Below are positions 23,323-32,083 of a stretch of DNA of 45,178 nucleotides, piece after piece. Position numbers and translations under genes: made by a program. A model generated the notes under the pieces. It was not told where the DNA came from and searched no databases. It saw nothing but the letters and a program-made list of their open reading frames with translations. Where the stretch lies: NCBI GenBank assembly GCA_947462095.1, contig CANHNQ010000014.1, forward strand, positions 1 to 45,178. The letters run 5' to 3'. Each line of letters begins with the position of its first letter. The stretch's first letter is position 1. The DNA comes from Gemmatimonadota bacterium. Lineage in GTDB: Bacteria; Gemmatimonadota; Gemmatimonadetes; Gemmatimonadales; Gemmatimonadaceae.

Positions 23323-23376
23323 CAGCAACAGCGACAGCGACCGCAACAGCTACCGCAACAGCTACCGCAACAGCCA
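23323..23376. repeat. Hexamer tandem repeat (CAGCAA type) flanking palindrome copy 2
   Basis: Nine consecutive 6-bp units of the form C-A/C-G-C-N-A: CAGCAA, CAGCGA, CAGCGA, CCGCAA, CAGCTA, CCGCAA, CAGCTA, CCGCAA, CAGCCA. It runs directly into the left arm of the palindrome. The two last units have complements in the right arm. The gap before it (23119-23322) shows no convincing gene. Confidence 0.8.
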
Positions 23377-23487
23377 GAACACGGAGACCACGGATCACAC
23401 GGAATCAACACAGATAAGCAGAAAGCGCTTTTTGCTTATCTGTGGCGGTTTCCGTGTGATCCGTGGTCTCCGTATTCTGACTGTTGC
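23367..23487. repeat. Palindromic CACGGA/TCCGTG repeat, copy 2 (near-perfect)
   Basis: A 121-base palindrome centred on AAGCGCTT (23423-23430). The left arm reads CAGAACACGGAGACCACGG then ATCACACGGAA and CACAGATAAGCA; the right arm mirrors it as TGCTTATCTGTG, TTTCCGTGTGATCCGTGG and TCTCCGTATTCTG. I count mismatches only at a short internal patch (TCAA versus GCGGT, near 23405 and 23446) and three single positions. It lies 37 bases beyond the 3' end of the minus-strand hydrolase gene. It is non-coding in all useful frames. Confidence 0.88.
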
Positions 23488-23524
23488 TGTTCGCTCTGCG
23501 CGCATGTTTCCGCGAACGCCGCCG

Positions 23525-24382
23525 CTACACCACGTGCGTATCCAGCCAATCGGCCGTGAGTGCCGCCACCTCGTCGCGGCAATAGTCGGCCGAAATGATG
23601 TGTCCGCATCCCGTGAGCCACTCCTGGCGCTTGTCGGCGCTGCCGAGCGCCGCGAAATGGGTCTCGGCGTCGCGCGCGGCAATCCGGTTGTCCTCGCGGG
23701 ACTGCAGATACAGGGTGGGAACCCACACGCGGGAGAGCGCCGCCTCCGCGTCTTCGGCCACGCGGCGTAGTTCCGTGAGCGTTCGCGCCGTCACCACGTC
23801 GGGGCCGAGACTCGCGGCGCGGGCGGCTGGGTCGTGAATGGACGTCGCACCACCCACACTTCGCAAGTACGGGAGTGCCACACAGGCGATCCAGGCACCG
23901 AGCACTTTCCACTGCAGATCGCGCGGCATGCCCACGTACGGCGCCAGCAACACCAGCGCCGGGATCTGCGGCCGCTCAGTGGCCAACAACAACGCCAAGG
24001 CACCACCCATGCTCTGGCCGACGACCATCACGCTGTCGTACTCGTGGCAGAGCGCGTCGTATTCGGCAAGCACGGCCTCGCGCCATCGCGCCGCACGCGA
24101 CGCTTGCGCCATGGTGGCGAGATCGCGGCCATGGCCCGGCAACAGCGGTACGCGCACCGTGTAGCCCCGCGCGCGCAGTTTGTGGGCCAGATATGCCATC
24201 GACTGGGCCGTGTCGTTGAATCCATGCAACAGCAACACCGCGCGGCGCGAGACGCCGTCATCCTCCGACGCGCGCAACGTAAAACCCGCCGCTCCCTGCA
24301 CAATGCCCTGCGCATCGAAGCGAAAACGACGGGTGTGCGCGGCCTCGAAGTGCGTGCGCGCGGCAGCGCGCCAGAACGTCAT
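23525..24382 (-). CDS. Alpha/beta hydrolase (esterase/lipase, monoglyceride-lipase-like)
   Basis: A soluble alpha/beta hydrolase of 285 residues. VLLLHGFNDTAQSM is the oxyanion region, GQSMGG the nucleophile elbow with the catalytic Ser, Asp is likely in LQSREDNRIAA, and His in TGCGHIISADY. The layout resembles the carboxylesterase Est30/monoglyceride lipase group; the substrate is unknown. It starts 24 bases after the MoeB-rhodanese gene on the same strand, so they are probably cotranscribed. Confidence 0.87.
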   Translation of the reverse strand: MTFWRAAARTHFEAAHTRRFRFDAQGIVQGAAGFTLRASEDDGVSRRAVLLLHGFNDTAQSMAYLAHKLRARGYTVRVPLLPGHGRDLATMAQASRAARWREAVLAEYDALCHEYDSVMVVGQSMGGALALLLATERPQIPALVLLAPYVGMPRDLQWKVLGAWIACVALPYLRSVGGATSIHDPAARAASLGPDVVTARTLTELRRVAEDAEAALSRVWVPTLYLQSREDNRIAARDAETHFAALGSADKRQEWLTGCGHIISADYCRDEVAALTADWLDTHVV

Positions 24383-24406
24383 GCGGGTGCCGGTTGGCGC
24401 GACGTG

Positions 24407-25495
24407 TCAGTAGCGCGGCAACGCGGGATCGACGTCCATGCTCCACGCATCGATCCCGCCATCGATGTTGATCAGGCGCGAGAAACCGTGCTGCATCATC
24501 CAATTCGCGGCCATTTCACTGCGCATGCCGTGGTGACAGAGCAGCGCGTACGACCGCGACGGATCCAAGTCACTCGCCTTGGACGCCAACGTGTTGAGGG
24601 GGACGAGCGTGCTGACCGGCAGATGCACGAGATCGTACTCCCACGGTTCGCGGACATCGATGATGATGGGCGCGTCGTCACCAGCGAGCAGGGCGGCGAC
24701 GTCGGCCGGATTGAGATGCTGAATGGACATAGAAGGGAGAGAGGATGGACGCACATCGCCACACGTCGGGCAGTCATGACGCTTGGCGACGGCAATACGA
24801 TGCGAGTCCTGCGCCAGCAGGTCCACCAACAACAGGTGACCCACCAGCGGCAGGCCAATGCCGGTCAGGAGCTTGATCGTTTCCGTGGCCTGGTGTAACC
24901 CGATCATGCCGGGCACGACCCCAAGCACACCTTCTTCCGCGCAGGTGGGTACCGTGCCCGGTTCGGGCATCACGGGAAAGAGACAGCGATAGCAGGGGCC
25001 ACCCGGGGCCGCGAATACGCTCACCTGCCCGTCGAATCGGGCCACACTGCCGTACACGAACGGAATCCCGTGCGCGAGACAGGCGTCGTTGATCGCGTAG
25101 CGCGCGGGAAAATTGTCCGTGGCATCGATGACCACATCGTGCCCGGCCACCAGCGTGGCAGCATTCGCAGCACTGAGCCGCGTGTCGTGCGTGTGCACGA
25201 CCACGTGCGGGTTGATCAACGCCAGACGTTCACGGGCGACCTCAAGCTTGCGACGACCAACATCGGCCGTCGTGTACAGCAGCTGCCGATGCAGGTTGGT
25301 GACATCCACGACATCGGTGTCGACCAAGGTGATCGTGCCGACGCCCGCGGCCGCGAGATAGGTCGCCGCCGGCGAGCCCAGCCCGCCGGCACCGATGATC
25401 AGGACACGCCCGTTCGCGAGCTGTTCCTGTGCGGCAGGGCCGAAGCCCCGCAGCACCAACTGCCTCGCGTAGCGCGGATCGGAGAGATCGTACAC
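24407..25495 (-). CDS. MoeB/ThiF-type E1 adenylyltransferase fused to rhodanese
   Basis: Activates the C-terminus of a ubiquitin-like sulfur carrier (MoaD or ThiS type). 362 residues. The E1 domain (about 1-245) has RVLIIGAGGLGSPAATYLAA (nucleotide loop), DNFPARYAIND, and zinc cysteines in CYRC and CPTC. The rhodanese domain (about 260-360) has the active-site Cys in LLCHHGMRSEMAANW. The fusion resembles MOCS3-like and cysO-linked MoeZ enzymes, which load sulfur on the carrier after adenylation. GTG 25495 is chosen, ten bases after the upstream stop; ATG 25555 would overlap it by 50 bases. No carrier gene is nearby. Confidence 0.9.
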   Translation of the reverse strand: MYDLSDPRYARQLVLRGFGPAAQEQLANGRVLIIGAGGLGSPAATYLAAAGVGTITLVDTDVVDVTNLHRQLLYTTADVGRRKLEVARERLALINPHVVVHTHDTRLSAANAATLVAGHDVVIDATDNFPARYAINDACLAHGIPFVYGSVARFDGQVSVFAAPGGPCYRCLFPVMPEPGTVPTCAEEGVLGVVPGMIGLHQATETIKLLTGIGLPLVGHLLLVDLLAQDSHRIAVAKRHDCPTCGDVRPSSLPSMSIQHLNPADVAALLAGDDAPIIIDVREPWEYDLVHLPVSTLVPLNTLASKASDLDPSRSYALLCHHGMRSEMAANWMMQHGFSRLINIDGGIDAWSMDVDPALPRY

Positions 25496-25505
25496 GATCG
25501 AACGA

Positions 25506-27659
25506 TCAGCGCTTGGCGGGCGTGGAGAGCACCGTACGCGCGTCGTCGACGGCAACGGCCGCCGCCAGAAAGCGCGCCGTCAGATCGGCGATTTCGGCCT
25601 GGGTCTCGGATTCGCTGCCGTAGCGAATCGATTCGTTCACACCCGGGAACGTCATCGTGGAGTACCCGTTGTCCACGTCTGACGCGTAGATCAGCGAGCG
25701 ATACCACGGACGGCTCTTCAGCCCCGACGGACGGGCGAATGCCCGTTCGACCTTCAGCAGCGACTCGTTGGCGAGGCCGGCCTGCGCACGCGCGACCCCG
25801 CGCTCGAGCACGGAATCCCGCGTGACCGCAAACGCCGCCGCCGAACGCTCGAGTGTGGCGATGGACGCCAGCAGCGGGGCGGTGGCCGACGTGTTCCACT
25901 GCTTCTGCGCCAGACCACGGTCGATCGTGGCCACGAACTTCCGCATGGTCTTCGCGAACTCGACGTAGTCGTACGGCAGGATCTCGGCGTTCGCGATACG
26001 GAGGGCCATGGCCGCCCCGATGCGACCCGACGCCGCGTGATACAGGAAACCGGGGTCGCCGAAGCGCTCCATCCAGGCGTGCGTGTCGTACTGCGAGTGA
26101 TACGTGCCCGCCGGTCCACCGAAGCCCCACTCGGCGATCGGAATTCCCAGATGATTGTAGAAGCCGGCGAAATCGCTACCGCCACCCGGATCGCCCATCG
26201 GCGGCTCGAGGGTATCGGCCCGCGTCCCCGTGACGGCGCGCCACGCCTCATAGACCGAGCCCTTCCCCTTCGGCTCCGGAACGCTCTTCACCACATCACG
26301 CAGCGTGGCCCGCAGCGACGGCGACCCACCACCGCCGAACTGCGACCCCTGCGCCGACACGTCCTGATTGAGATACGCCACCGCGCCTTTCTTCAGGCGC
26401 AGCGAATCCTCTTCCACGTACTCGCTGCTGCCCACCAGCCCCCACTCTTCCGCATCCCAGGTGGCAAAGACGATCGTACGCTTCGGGCGCTGACCGCGCT
26501 TCGCCATGTCCGCCAGCGCGTTCGCCGCTTCGAGTACCGACACCGTGCCGCTGATGTTGTCAGCCGCACCCGGACCCCACGAGTCGCGGTGCGCGCCGAT
26601 GTAGACGTACTGATCAGGGAAGTCGGTGCCGCGCAGGTAGCCCAGCGTGTTGTGGATCTGCTTCGTCCCCTTCGTCGCCGCGTCGGTGGTGACTTCCACC
26701 TTGACGCGTGTGGGACCGGGACCCACGTGATACCGCAGCGCCATGCCGCCCTGCCAGTTGCGCGGCACGTCGGTGCCTCGCACGCCGTCGAGGAGCTGCT
26801 GCGCATTGAACGCACTGATCGGCACCACCGGAATCTTCGGCAGCGCCGTGTTCTCCGGCTTGAGGCGCGGGGCCCCCGGCTTGCTGGCATACCCCGGCGT
26901 GAGCGGATCGCCGGCGCCGTTGTACACACTGCCGCGCTGCAATCCCTTGAGCGGGCGCATCGGGCCTTCCGGATACACATCGCCCTGCACAAAACCGTCG
27001 TCGAGCGGGTCCGTGTAGATCAGCAGCGCCACCGCGCCGCGCTTCTCCGCTTCGCGCGACTTGATCCCACGGAAGCTCCGGCCGTACCGCGCCAGCACCA
27101 CTTTTCCCTTCACCGACACACCCATCGAGTCGAGCGACGCGTAGTCCTCGATCAGCCCGAAGTTCACGAACACCAGTTCGCCTTCACCCACGCCGGCACC
27201 GCTGGATCCGTTCACCGTGAGGTACTGCGGCAGCATCGTCGCGGGATCGCTGGCGATCCCGGGCTCGGCGAGATCGAGCGCCGCCGTGTCACGTCCCATT
27301 CGGGTGATCTGTACGCTCGTGGCGTGCGGCAGCCAGACATCATACGTGCGGATTTCCGTCTCGAGTCCCATCGCCTTCATCTGCGCGATCACGTAGTCGC
27401 GGGTCCGCTCTTGCGCGGGCGTCCCGGCCACGTGGGGCTCCTTCGACAGCGCCGCCGAGTGCGCCTTGGCCCGCGAGGCGAGGGGGCCCCCGATCGCGTC
27501 CTGCTCCAGGCGACGCTCGGTGAGCGCCGTGGCCGGCGAATAGCCGGTGATCGGCGACGGACTGCCGGACTTCGCTTGCGCGTGAACGACGGAGGGGCTC
27601 AGCGCAGCGAGCGCGAGCGCACTGGTCATCGCCAATGCCGACGAGCGGGGAACGGACAC
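25506..27659 (-). CDS. Exported M28 metallopeptidase, glutamate-carboxypeptidase-II-like
   Basis: A 717-residue exported zinc peptidase. Signal peptide ALAMTSALALAALSPSVVHA. It has a protease-associated domain insert (about 150-300) and the M28 core with zinc ligands visible in IGAHRDSWGPGAADN (His, Asp), WDAEEWGLVGS (catalytic Glu plus ligand), GGGSDFAGF (Asp) and YHSQYDT (His). The C-terminal helical TfR-like dimerisation domain fits M28B (PSMA/NAALADase). GTG 27659 has GGAG upstream. Probably degrades acidic dipeptides or peptide tails in the periplasm; substrate not determinable. Confidence 0.92.
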   Translation of the reverse strand: MSVPRSSALAMTSALALAALSPSVVHAQAKSGSPSPITGYSPATALTERRLEQDAIGGPLASRAKAHSAALSKEPHVAGTPAQERTRDYVIAQMKAMGLETEIRTYDVWLPHATSVQITRMGRDTAALDLAEPGIASDPATMLPQYLTVNGSSGAGVGEGELVFVNFGLIEDYASLDSMGVSVKGKVVLARYGRSFRGIKSREAEKRGAVALLIYTDPLDDGFVQGDVYPEGPMRPLKGLQRGSVYNGAGDPLTPGYASKPGAPRLKPENTALPKIPVVPISAFNAQQLLDGVRGTDVPRNWQGGMALRYHVGPGPTRVKVEVTTDAATKGTKQIHNTLGYLRGTDFPDQYVYIGAHRDSWGPGAADNISGTVSVLEAANALADMAKRGQRPKRTIVFATWDAEEWGLVGSSEYVEEDSLRLKKGAVAYLNQDVSAQGSQFGGGGSPSLRATLRDVVKSVPEPKGKGSVYEAWRAVTGTRADTLEPPMGDPGGGSDFAGFYNHLGIPIAEWGFGGPAGTYHSQYDTHAWMERFGDPGFLYHAASGRIGAAMALRIANAEILPYDYVEFAKTMRKFVATIDRGLAQKQWNTSATAPLLASIATLERSAAAFAVTRDSVLERGVARAQAGLANESLLKVERAFARPSGLKSRPWYRSLIYASDVDNGYSTMTFPGVNESIRYGSESETQAEIADLTARFLAAAVAVDDARTVLSTPAKR

Positions 27660-27710
27660 GACATGAACTCCGGTGGAGTGAAAACCAACCAGACGAACGG
27701 CTGACGTAAA

Positions 27711-28304
27711 CTAGCCCGCCTCGTACTCTTCCGCGGCGCGCACGAGGGCCTGCTGCAGCAGCGCTTCACGATCGCCGTCGTCGGCCAGCGCGGCCGTGAG
27801 TACGCCGAACTGGCGCTGCATTTCGTCCTCGAGCTGCAGCGCCGTGGGCGACTGAATGCCGAGCACGGCCAACGACATCGTGGAAAGGTCGCGCAGCTGG
27901 CGCACCGTTTCTTCGTCCAGCGCCTGCAGCGATGGCGGCACCGGCTTCACGCCAACGCGTTCCCGACGCCGCTTCGGCGTTTCGAATAGCGCGCGCAACG
28001 GCGCGAACGTGACCACGAACGACCCCGGGGTGTGCTCGGCGTAGCCGGTAATCACATTCCGACGACGGAGCGACGGCAGCAGCTTCACGATCGCTTCGCG
28101 CACCGGCGAATACCCGTCCACACTGTTGTTGCCGCGTCCCGTGATCACCAGCGCCTCGTCGCTGCCAAGCACCTGTTGCTGCCGGAGCCAGGAGTCGGCG
28201 AGGGTGGAGGCCTGTGATGCGGTCGGTTGCATCGCGCGCAGATTCAACGTGCGGGCGGCGCCGAAGCGCAGCTCGTCGAAGGCGCGGTCGATGCGCAGAG
28301 CCAT
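27711..28304 (-). CDS. Smr-like domain protein
   Basis: A 197-residue protein whose N-terminal 110 residues look like a Smr (small MutS-related) domain: LNLRAMQPTASQASTLADSW (the LDLHG-type strand and helix, with the His replaced by Arg), ALVITGRGNNSVDGYSPVREAI (the TGxG loop) and a closing SFVVTF strand. The usual HGxGxG is here GRGNNS. Smr domains nick or bind nucleic acids. The remaining 85 residues are acidic and helical. It begins three bases after the PafA-like gene stop, so the two are cotranscribed. Confidence 0.65.
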   Translation of the reverse strand: MALRIDRAFDELRFGAARTLNLRAMQPTASQASTLADSWLRQQQVLGSDEALVITGRGNNSVDGYSPVREAIVKLLPSLRRRNVITGYAEHTPGSFVVTFAPLRALFETPKRRRERVGVKPVPPSLQALDEETVRQLRDLSTMSLAVLGIQSPTALQLEDEMQRQFGVLTAALADDGDREALLQQALVRAAEEYEAG

Positions 28305-28307
28305 CGC

Positions 28308-29903
28308 CTACGGGCGGCGCAGGGCTTCGGTCAGCACGCGGCCGTCCACCTTGTCGGTGGGCGGAATGCCGAGCATCTCGGCCAGCGTCGGGGCCACGTC
28401 GACCGAGAACACCGGCTTGGTGTAGCGACCCGGCTTCACCAGCGGCCCCATGAGCAGGATCGGGATACGCGCATCGAGATCGTGCGGCGTACCGTGCGTC
28501 GCGTAGCGCGTGCCCGACCAGTAGTAGCCGGGCTTGAACGTCACCGTGAGCTCAGCCTGGAAGTCGGTCGGAATCGCGTGCAACCACCGACGCGCAATCA
28601 CATCGCCCGTGGCGGCGGCAGCGGCCAGCGTGGACACGCGATCCACCCGCTGCATGCCGGGCAGCTTCAACAGCTGACCACGCAACGCGGTGACCACCGA
28701 GTCGGCGTTCACCCGCTTGGCCGCCAACCGACGACGATCGAGGGACACGATACCCGCCTGCAGCATGAGGGCATCCCCTTCCACCCCGCGGGCGGCCAGC
28801 GCACTCCGGGCGGCGTCGATGATGGGCTGCGGATTCACGCGGCCGCGGTTGGGATCGGCGCCGGGAAAGGCAACCTCGGGAAACGGCGACACCCCGTGAT
28901 CGGCACCCAGCGCGAACACGATACGCGTGGAATCCCGCAGCTTGTACAGCGAATCGATCAGTCGACCGAGGGCGCGATCCACCCGCAACACCTGATCGTG
29001 CAGCTCACGCGAATCGGGACCGTACCGGTGTCCGACGGCGTCCGTACTGGACAGCGATACGGCGAGCACGTCGGTCGTCGGGCCCTTGCCGAGGTCGAGC
29101 GCGTTCACGCCGGCCAGCGCCATGTCGACCGTCACGTCGTCCATCCACGGAAACTCCGTGAGGTTCGTCCCGCCCGCCCGCACATCGGTATCGAGCGTGT
29201 GGGGGAAGACGTAGTCCTTCCCCTGATTTTCGATGGCCAGCGAATCCTTCTCGGGATACTGCGACGCGGCGAGCAGCGGCGTCCACTGGGCCCCAAGGTA
29301 CGGCTTCAGGAAATTGCGCGCGTTGAACTGCTGCACCCACGTCGGCAGCGTGTCCGCGTAATAGCGGCTGGTCGTGAAGCGCCCGTCGAGTGAGTACCAG
29401 TACACCTGCTGCTTCGCCCGCCCCAGCGGCAGAATCGCGCCGCGATCCTTGCGCGACACCGACAGCGCCCGGCTGAACTGGTCTCGGGTGCGCATCCAGT
29501 CAAAGAGCGCCGAGCCGCGGAACCGGTACGGCGAGGCGCCGCCCCCGCGACCCAACAGCAGCGGCGACTGGGGATCGGCCACACCGATCTCATTCAGCAC
29601 CACGCCGGTGTGCGACGGATAACGTCCCGACCAGAGCGTCGCATGGCCGGGCGCCGTCTCGGTGGTGGCATGATCGTGTGAGGCGTTGGTGAAGAACGCC
29701 CCGTGCTTCAGCAGCCGGGCGAGACCGCCGGTGAACTGCGACGACCACGTGTCGAGGTAATCCGGACGGAGCTGGTCGACGGTGATCTGCACGACGAGCG
29801 TAGGCGGCGCGGCTTGGGCGGCCATCGTTGACGCGGCGGGCGTCACGGCCAGCATCGACGCGGCGATCGCGGATGCGCGAAGAATCGGTCTGGAGGCGAG
29901 CAT
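28308..29903 (-). CDS. Exported PafA-like alkaline phosphatase
   Basis: A 531-residue secreted phosphatase of the PafA/type I phosphodiesterase group. Signal peptide region ILRASAIAASMLAVTPAASTMA. VVQITVDQLRPDYL gives the first Asp zinc ligand, TTETAPGHATLWSG contains the nucleophile Thr and the following His, SSTDAVGHRYGPDS and FALGADHGVSPFPE hold the other zinc ligands, and the C-terminal THGTPHDLDARIPILLMG has the last histidine. Thr rather than Ser as nucleophile is typical for PafA. It is followed by the Smr-like gene. Confidence 0.9.
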   Translation of the reverse strand: MLASRPILRASAIAASMLAVTPAASTMAAQAAPPTLVVQITVDQLRPDYLDTWSSQFTGGLARLLKHGAFFTNASHDHATTETAPGHATLWSGRYPSHTGVVLNEIGVADPQSPLLLGRGGGASPYRFRGSALFDWMRTRDQFSRALSVSRKDRGAILPLGRAKQQVYWYSLDGRFTTSRYYADTLPTWVQQFNARNFLKPYLGAQWTPLLAASQYPEKDSLAIENQGKDYVFPHTLDTDVRAGGTNLTEFPWMDDVTVDMALAGVNALDLGKGPTTDVLAVSLSSTDAVGHRYGPDSRELHDQVLRVDRALGRLIDSLYKLRDSTRIVFALGADHGVSPFPEVAFPGADPNRGRVNPQPIIDAARSALAARGVEGDALMLQAGIVSLDRRRLAAKRVNADSVVTALRGQLLKLPGMQRVDRVSTLAAAAATGDVIARRWLHAIPTDFQAELTVTFKPGYYWSGTRYATHGTPHDLDARIPILLMGPLVKPGRYTKPVFSVDVAPTLAEMLGIPPTDKVDGRVLTEALRRP

Positions 29904-30155
29904 ACCGGAAGTTACGCACGGTGCTCGTTACGCGCTGCTCGGGGGGGGCGGCGTTACCGGATTGCTGCGCCGTCGCACCACCAGCGGCCCTGTCCGGCCT
30001 CGAGCACGTCGCCGGATCGACGCGCCAGGACAGGGGCAACACCGCCGGTGATCGAACCACGCGAGGTCGGTGCGTTTCGCGGATGACGACACGCGGACGC
30101 ACCGCGTGAATCTCCCGCACCGTTCACGGAGGCACGTGAAGGCGACGACAATATT

Positions 30156-30176
30156 GTGCATTCTGCGCGAATGCAC
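30156..30176. promoter_or_regulatory. Inverted repeat, possible operator
   Basis: GTGCATT (30156-30162) and AATGCAC (30170-30176) are perfect complements with a 7-base centre. It lies in the 290-base gap between the phosphatase start (29903) and the PaiB-like gene end (30194), in its only AT-rich part (ACAATATTG at 30148-30156). It is a candidate operator for the minus-strand phosphatase gene, 250 bases away. The rest of 29904-30193 shows nothing I can name. Confidence 0.4.
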
Positions 30177-30193
30177 TAGGGCACGCGCAAAGT

Positions 30194-30838
30194 TTATGGC
30201 GGCGTCGCGCGTGCGCGCATCGCATCCGCCACCGCGCGATCGTGTGCCGACGCCGATGCGTCGAGCCCCGAGATCACGCCGTGCACGTCGGCGGCGCTGC
30301 GGTTCTGGCTCAGCTTGTACTTGCCTTCGAGCGCGGTAATCTCGATCTCGACGCCGATGGTGGCTCGGGCAAGCTGCTCGAGGAAGTCGAGCGGCGCGTC
30401 GTGCATGGCCCACGGATGCGACTGCGATGCTTCGTGCCGGTCGGTGAGCCGGTCGAGATGCGTCATCAGGAAGTCACGGTCATCGATGAAGCGCAGCACA
30501 CCCGTGGCGTGCACGGCGATGTAGTTCCAGGTCGGTACGACCTTGCCGTGCTCCTGCTTGCTCGGATACCACGACGGCGTGACGTAGGCGTCGGGACCGC
30601 TGAAGATCACGAGAGACGAGTCGCCACTCGCCGCCCGCTCATGGTGGGGATTGGCCCGGGCGATGTGCCCCTGCAGGACACCGAACGCGCCGCGCTCCCG
30701 GTCGAGCAGCAGGGGAAGGTGCGTGGCGAAGAATCCGTGCTCCCCCGACGACGTGACCAGCGCGCCGAGCGGATGGCGCTCGATGAACCCGTGCAGCGCG
30801 TCGCGATCCGACTCGGAGAACAACCGGGGGATGTACAC
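30194..30838 (-). CDS. PaiB-family FMN-binding protein
   Basis: A 214-residue member of the PaiB family (split-barrel flavin-binding fold; B. subtilis PaiB represses sporulation and protease genes). MYIPRLFSESDRDALHGFI, PLGALVTSSGEHGFFATHLP, YVTPSWYPSKQEHGKVVPTWNY and GKYKLSQNRSAAD are the family blocks in order. GTG 30838 is the start, six bases after the argD stop, so it belongs to the argC-argB-argD transcript. A link to polyamines, which derive from arginine, is suggestive only. Confidence 0.9.
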   Translation of the reverse strand: MYIPRLFSESDRDALHGFIERHPLGALVTSSGEHGFFATHLPLLLDRERGAFGVLQGHIARANPHHERAASGDSSLVIFSGPDAYVTPSWYPSKQEHGKVVPTWNYIAVHATGVLRFIDDRDFLMTHLDRLTDRHEASQSHPWAMHDAPLDFLEQLARATIGVEIEITALEGKYKLSQNRSAADVHGVISGLDASASAHDRAVADAMRARATPP

Positions 30839-30844
30839 GGCGCC

Positions 30845-32077
30845 TTACGGCTGGAGGACCGACTCGAGAATCGCGAGCCCGTCGGCGAGTTGGGCCTTGG
30901 TGATCACCAGCGGCGGCAGGAAGCGCAGCGTGTGCTCGCCGGCGCTGACCATCAGCAGTCCCTTGTCGAACGCACGCCCGATGATCGCCGCCGCCGGCTC
31001 ATGCACATCCATGCCCCACATGAGTCCCTTGCCGCGAATGGCGCGGACCTGGCCGGTCCGGTCAGCAATCCCCTGCAGCTGTTCACCGAACCACGCCCCG
31101 GTCTCCCGCACGTGCTGCAGCATGGCCGGGTCGGACAACCGCTGCACCACGTGATGCGCCACGTGCGCCAGCAGCGGACCGCCGCCGAAGGTGGTGCCGT
31201 GATCACCGGGCTGCATGACCCGCGCGACCGCCTCGTTCACCAGAATCGCGCCGATCGGCAAGCCATTGGCCAGCGGCTTCGCGATGGTGAGCATGTCGGG
31301 TACGACGCCGATCTGCTCGTACGCGAAGAACGTGCCGGTCCGTCCCAGCCCGCACTGAATCTCGTCGAGGATCAGGAGCACGTTCCGCTCACGCGTGAGC
31401 TCACGCAGGCCACGCAGGAACTCGGGGTCGACCACCCGCACGCCCCCTTCGCCCTGAATCGGCTCGACGATCACCGCCGCCGTCTTCTCCGGATGCAGCG
31501 CCAGCGCCAGTTCATCGAGATCGCGCTCCACGATCGTCACGCCACCCATGAGGGGACGGAACGGCAGGCGGTAGGCCGGACGGTCGGTCGCGGCCAACGT
31601 GCCGGGCATGCGCCCGTGAAACGACCCGCGGACCGCGATGATGTGGTGCTTGTTCGGCACGCCCTGCGTGCCCCCCCAGCGCCGCGCGAACTTGAAGGCG
31701 CCCTCGTTGGCCTCGGCACCCGAGTTCGCAAAGAACACGCTGCTGGCAAACGAATGATCCACGAACCACTGCGCCAGCGCCTCGCCCGGCGCCGTGCGGT
31801 ACAGGTTCGACGTATGAATGAGCCCCGTGGCCAGCGCCTCCTGCATCGCGTTCACGACACCCGGATCGTTGTGCCCGAGCGACGTCACGGCGATGCCGGC
31901 CACGAGGTCGAGATAGCGCGTGCCGTGCTCGTCGAACATGTAGACGCCGTCTCCCCGGACGAAGAGCGGTGCCTGTCGCTTGTACGTGCCCAGAATGGCG
32001 GGCATCGCCGACGGTGCCGCCGCCGGCGTGGCCGGGAGCGCGGTGGTCGGAGCGGGCGAGGGCATCGTCGAAGTCAT
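30845..32077 (-). CDS. argD: Acetylornithine aminotransferase
   Basis: Fourth step of arginine synthesis: PLP-dependent transfer to N-acetylglutamate semialdehyde. 410 residues. VFFANSGAEANEGAFKFAR, AVIVEPIQGEGGVRV, LILDEIQCGLGRTGTFFAYE and the Schiff-base lysine in TIAKPLANGLPIGA are diagnostic for class III aminotransferases. ArgD versus other ornithine-type enzymes is settled by the neighbours argB and argC. A proline/alanine-rich leader of about 25 residues precedes the family start. It follows argB by six bases. Confidence 0.93.
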   Translation of the reverse strand: MTSTMPSPAPTTALPATPAAAPSAMPAILGTYKRQAPLFVRGDGVYMFDEHGTRYLDLVAGIAVTSLGHNDPGVVNAMQEALATGLIHTSNLYRTAPGEALAQWFVDHSFASSVFFANSGAEANEGAFKFARRWGGTQGVPNKHHIIAVRGSFHGRMPGTLAATDRPAYRLPFRPLMGGVTIVERDLDELALALHPEKTAAVIVEPIQGEGGVRVVDPEFLRGLRELTRERNVLLILDEIQCGLGRTGTFFAYEQIGVVPDMLTIAKPLANGLPIGAILVNEAVARVMQPGDHGTTFGGGPLLAHVAHHVVQRLSDPAMLQHVRETGAWFGEQLQGIADRTGQVRAIRGKGLMWGMDVHEPAAAIIGRAFDKGLLMVSAGEHTLRFLPPLVITKAQLADGLAILESVLQP

Positions 32078-32083
32078 GGGCAG

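Noticed and set aside
23164-23346. Short minus-strand open frame with a hydrophobic start (LLLFVTTLG)
   Set aside because: No family resemblance, no ribosome site, and its beginning lies in the hexamer repeat tract. A remnant of a membrane protein cannot be excluded but is not supported.
23399-23464. Palindrome copy 2 as a simple intrinsic terminator for the hydrolase gene
   Set aside because: The stem is far longer than any intrinsic terminator, has no T-run placed at its base, and has sequence relatives elsewhere in the window; termination may be a side effect only.
26037-27704. A 555-codon plus-strand frame opposite the M28 peptidase
   Set aside because: The minus strand encodes a complete peptidase with signal peptide and all zinc ligands; the plus frame has only Arg/His-rich shadow sequence.
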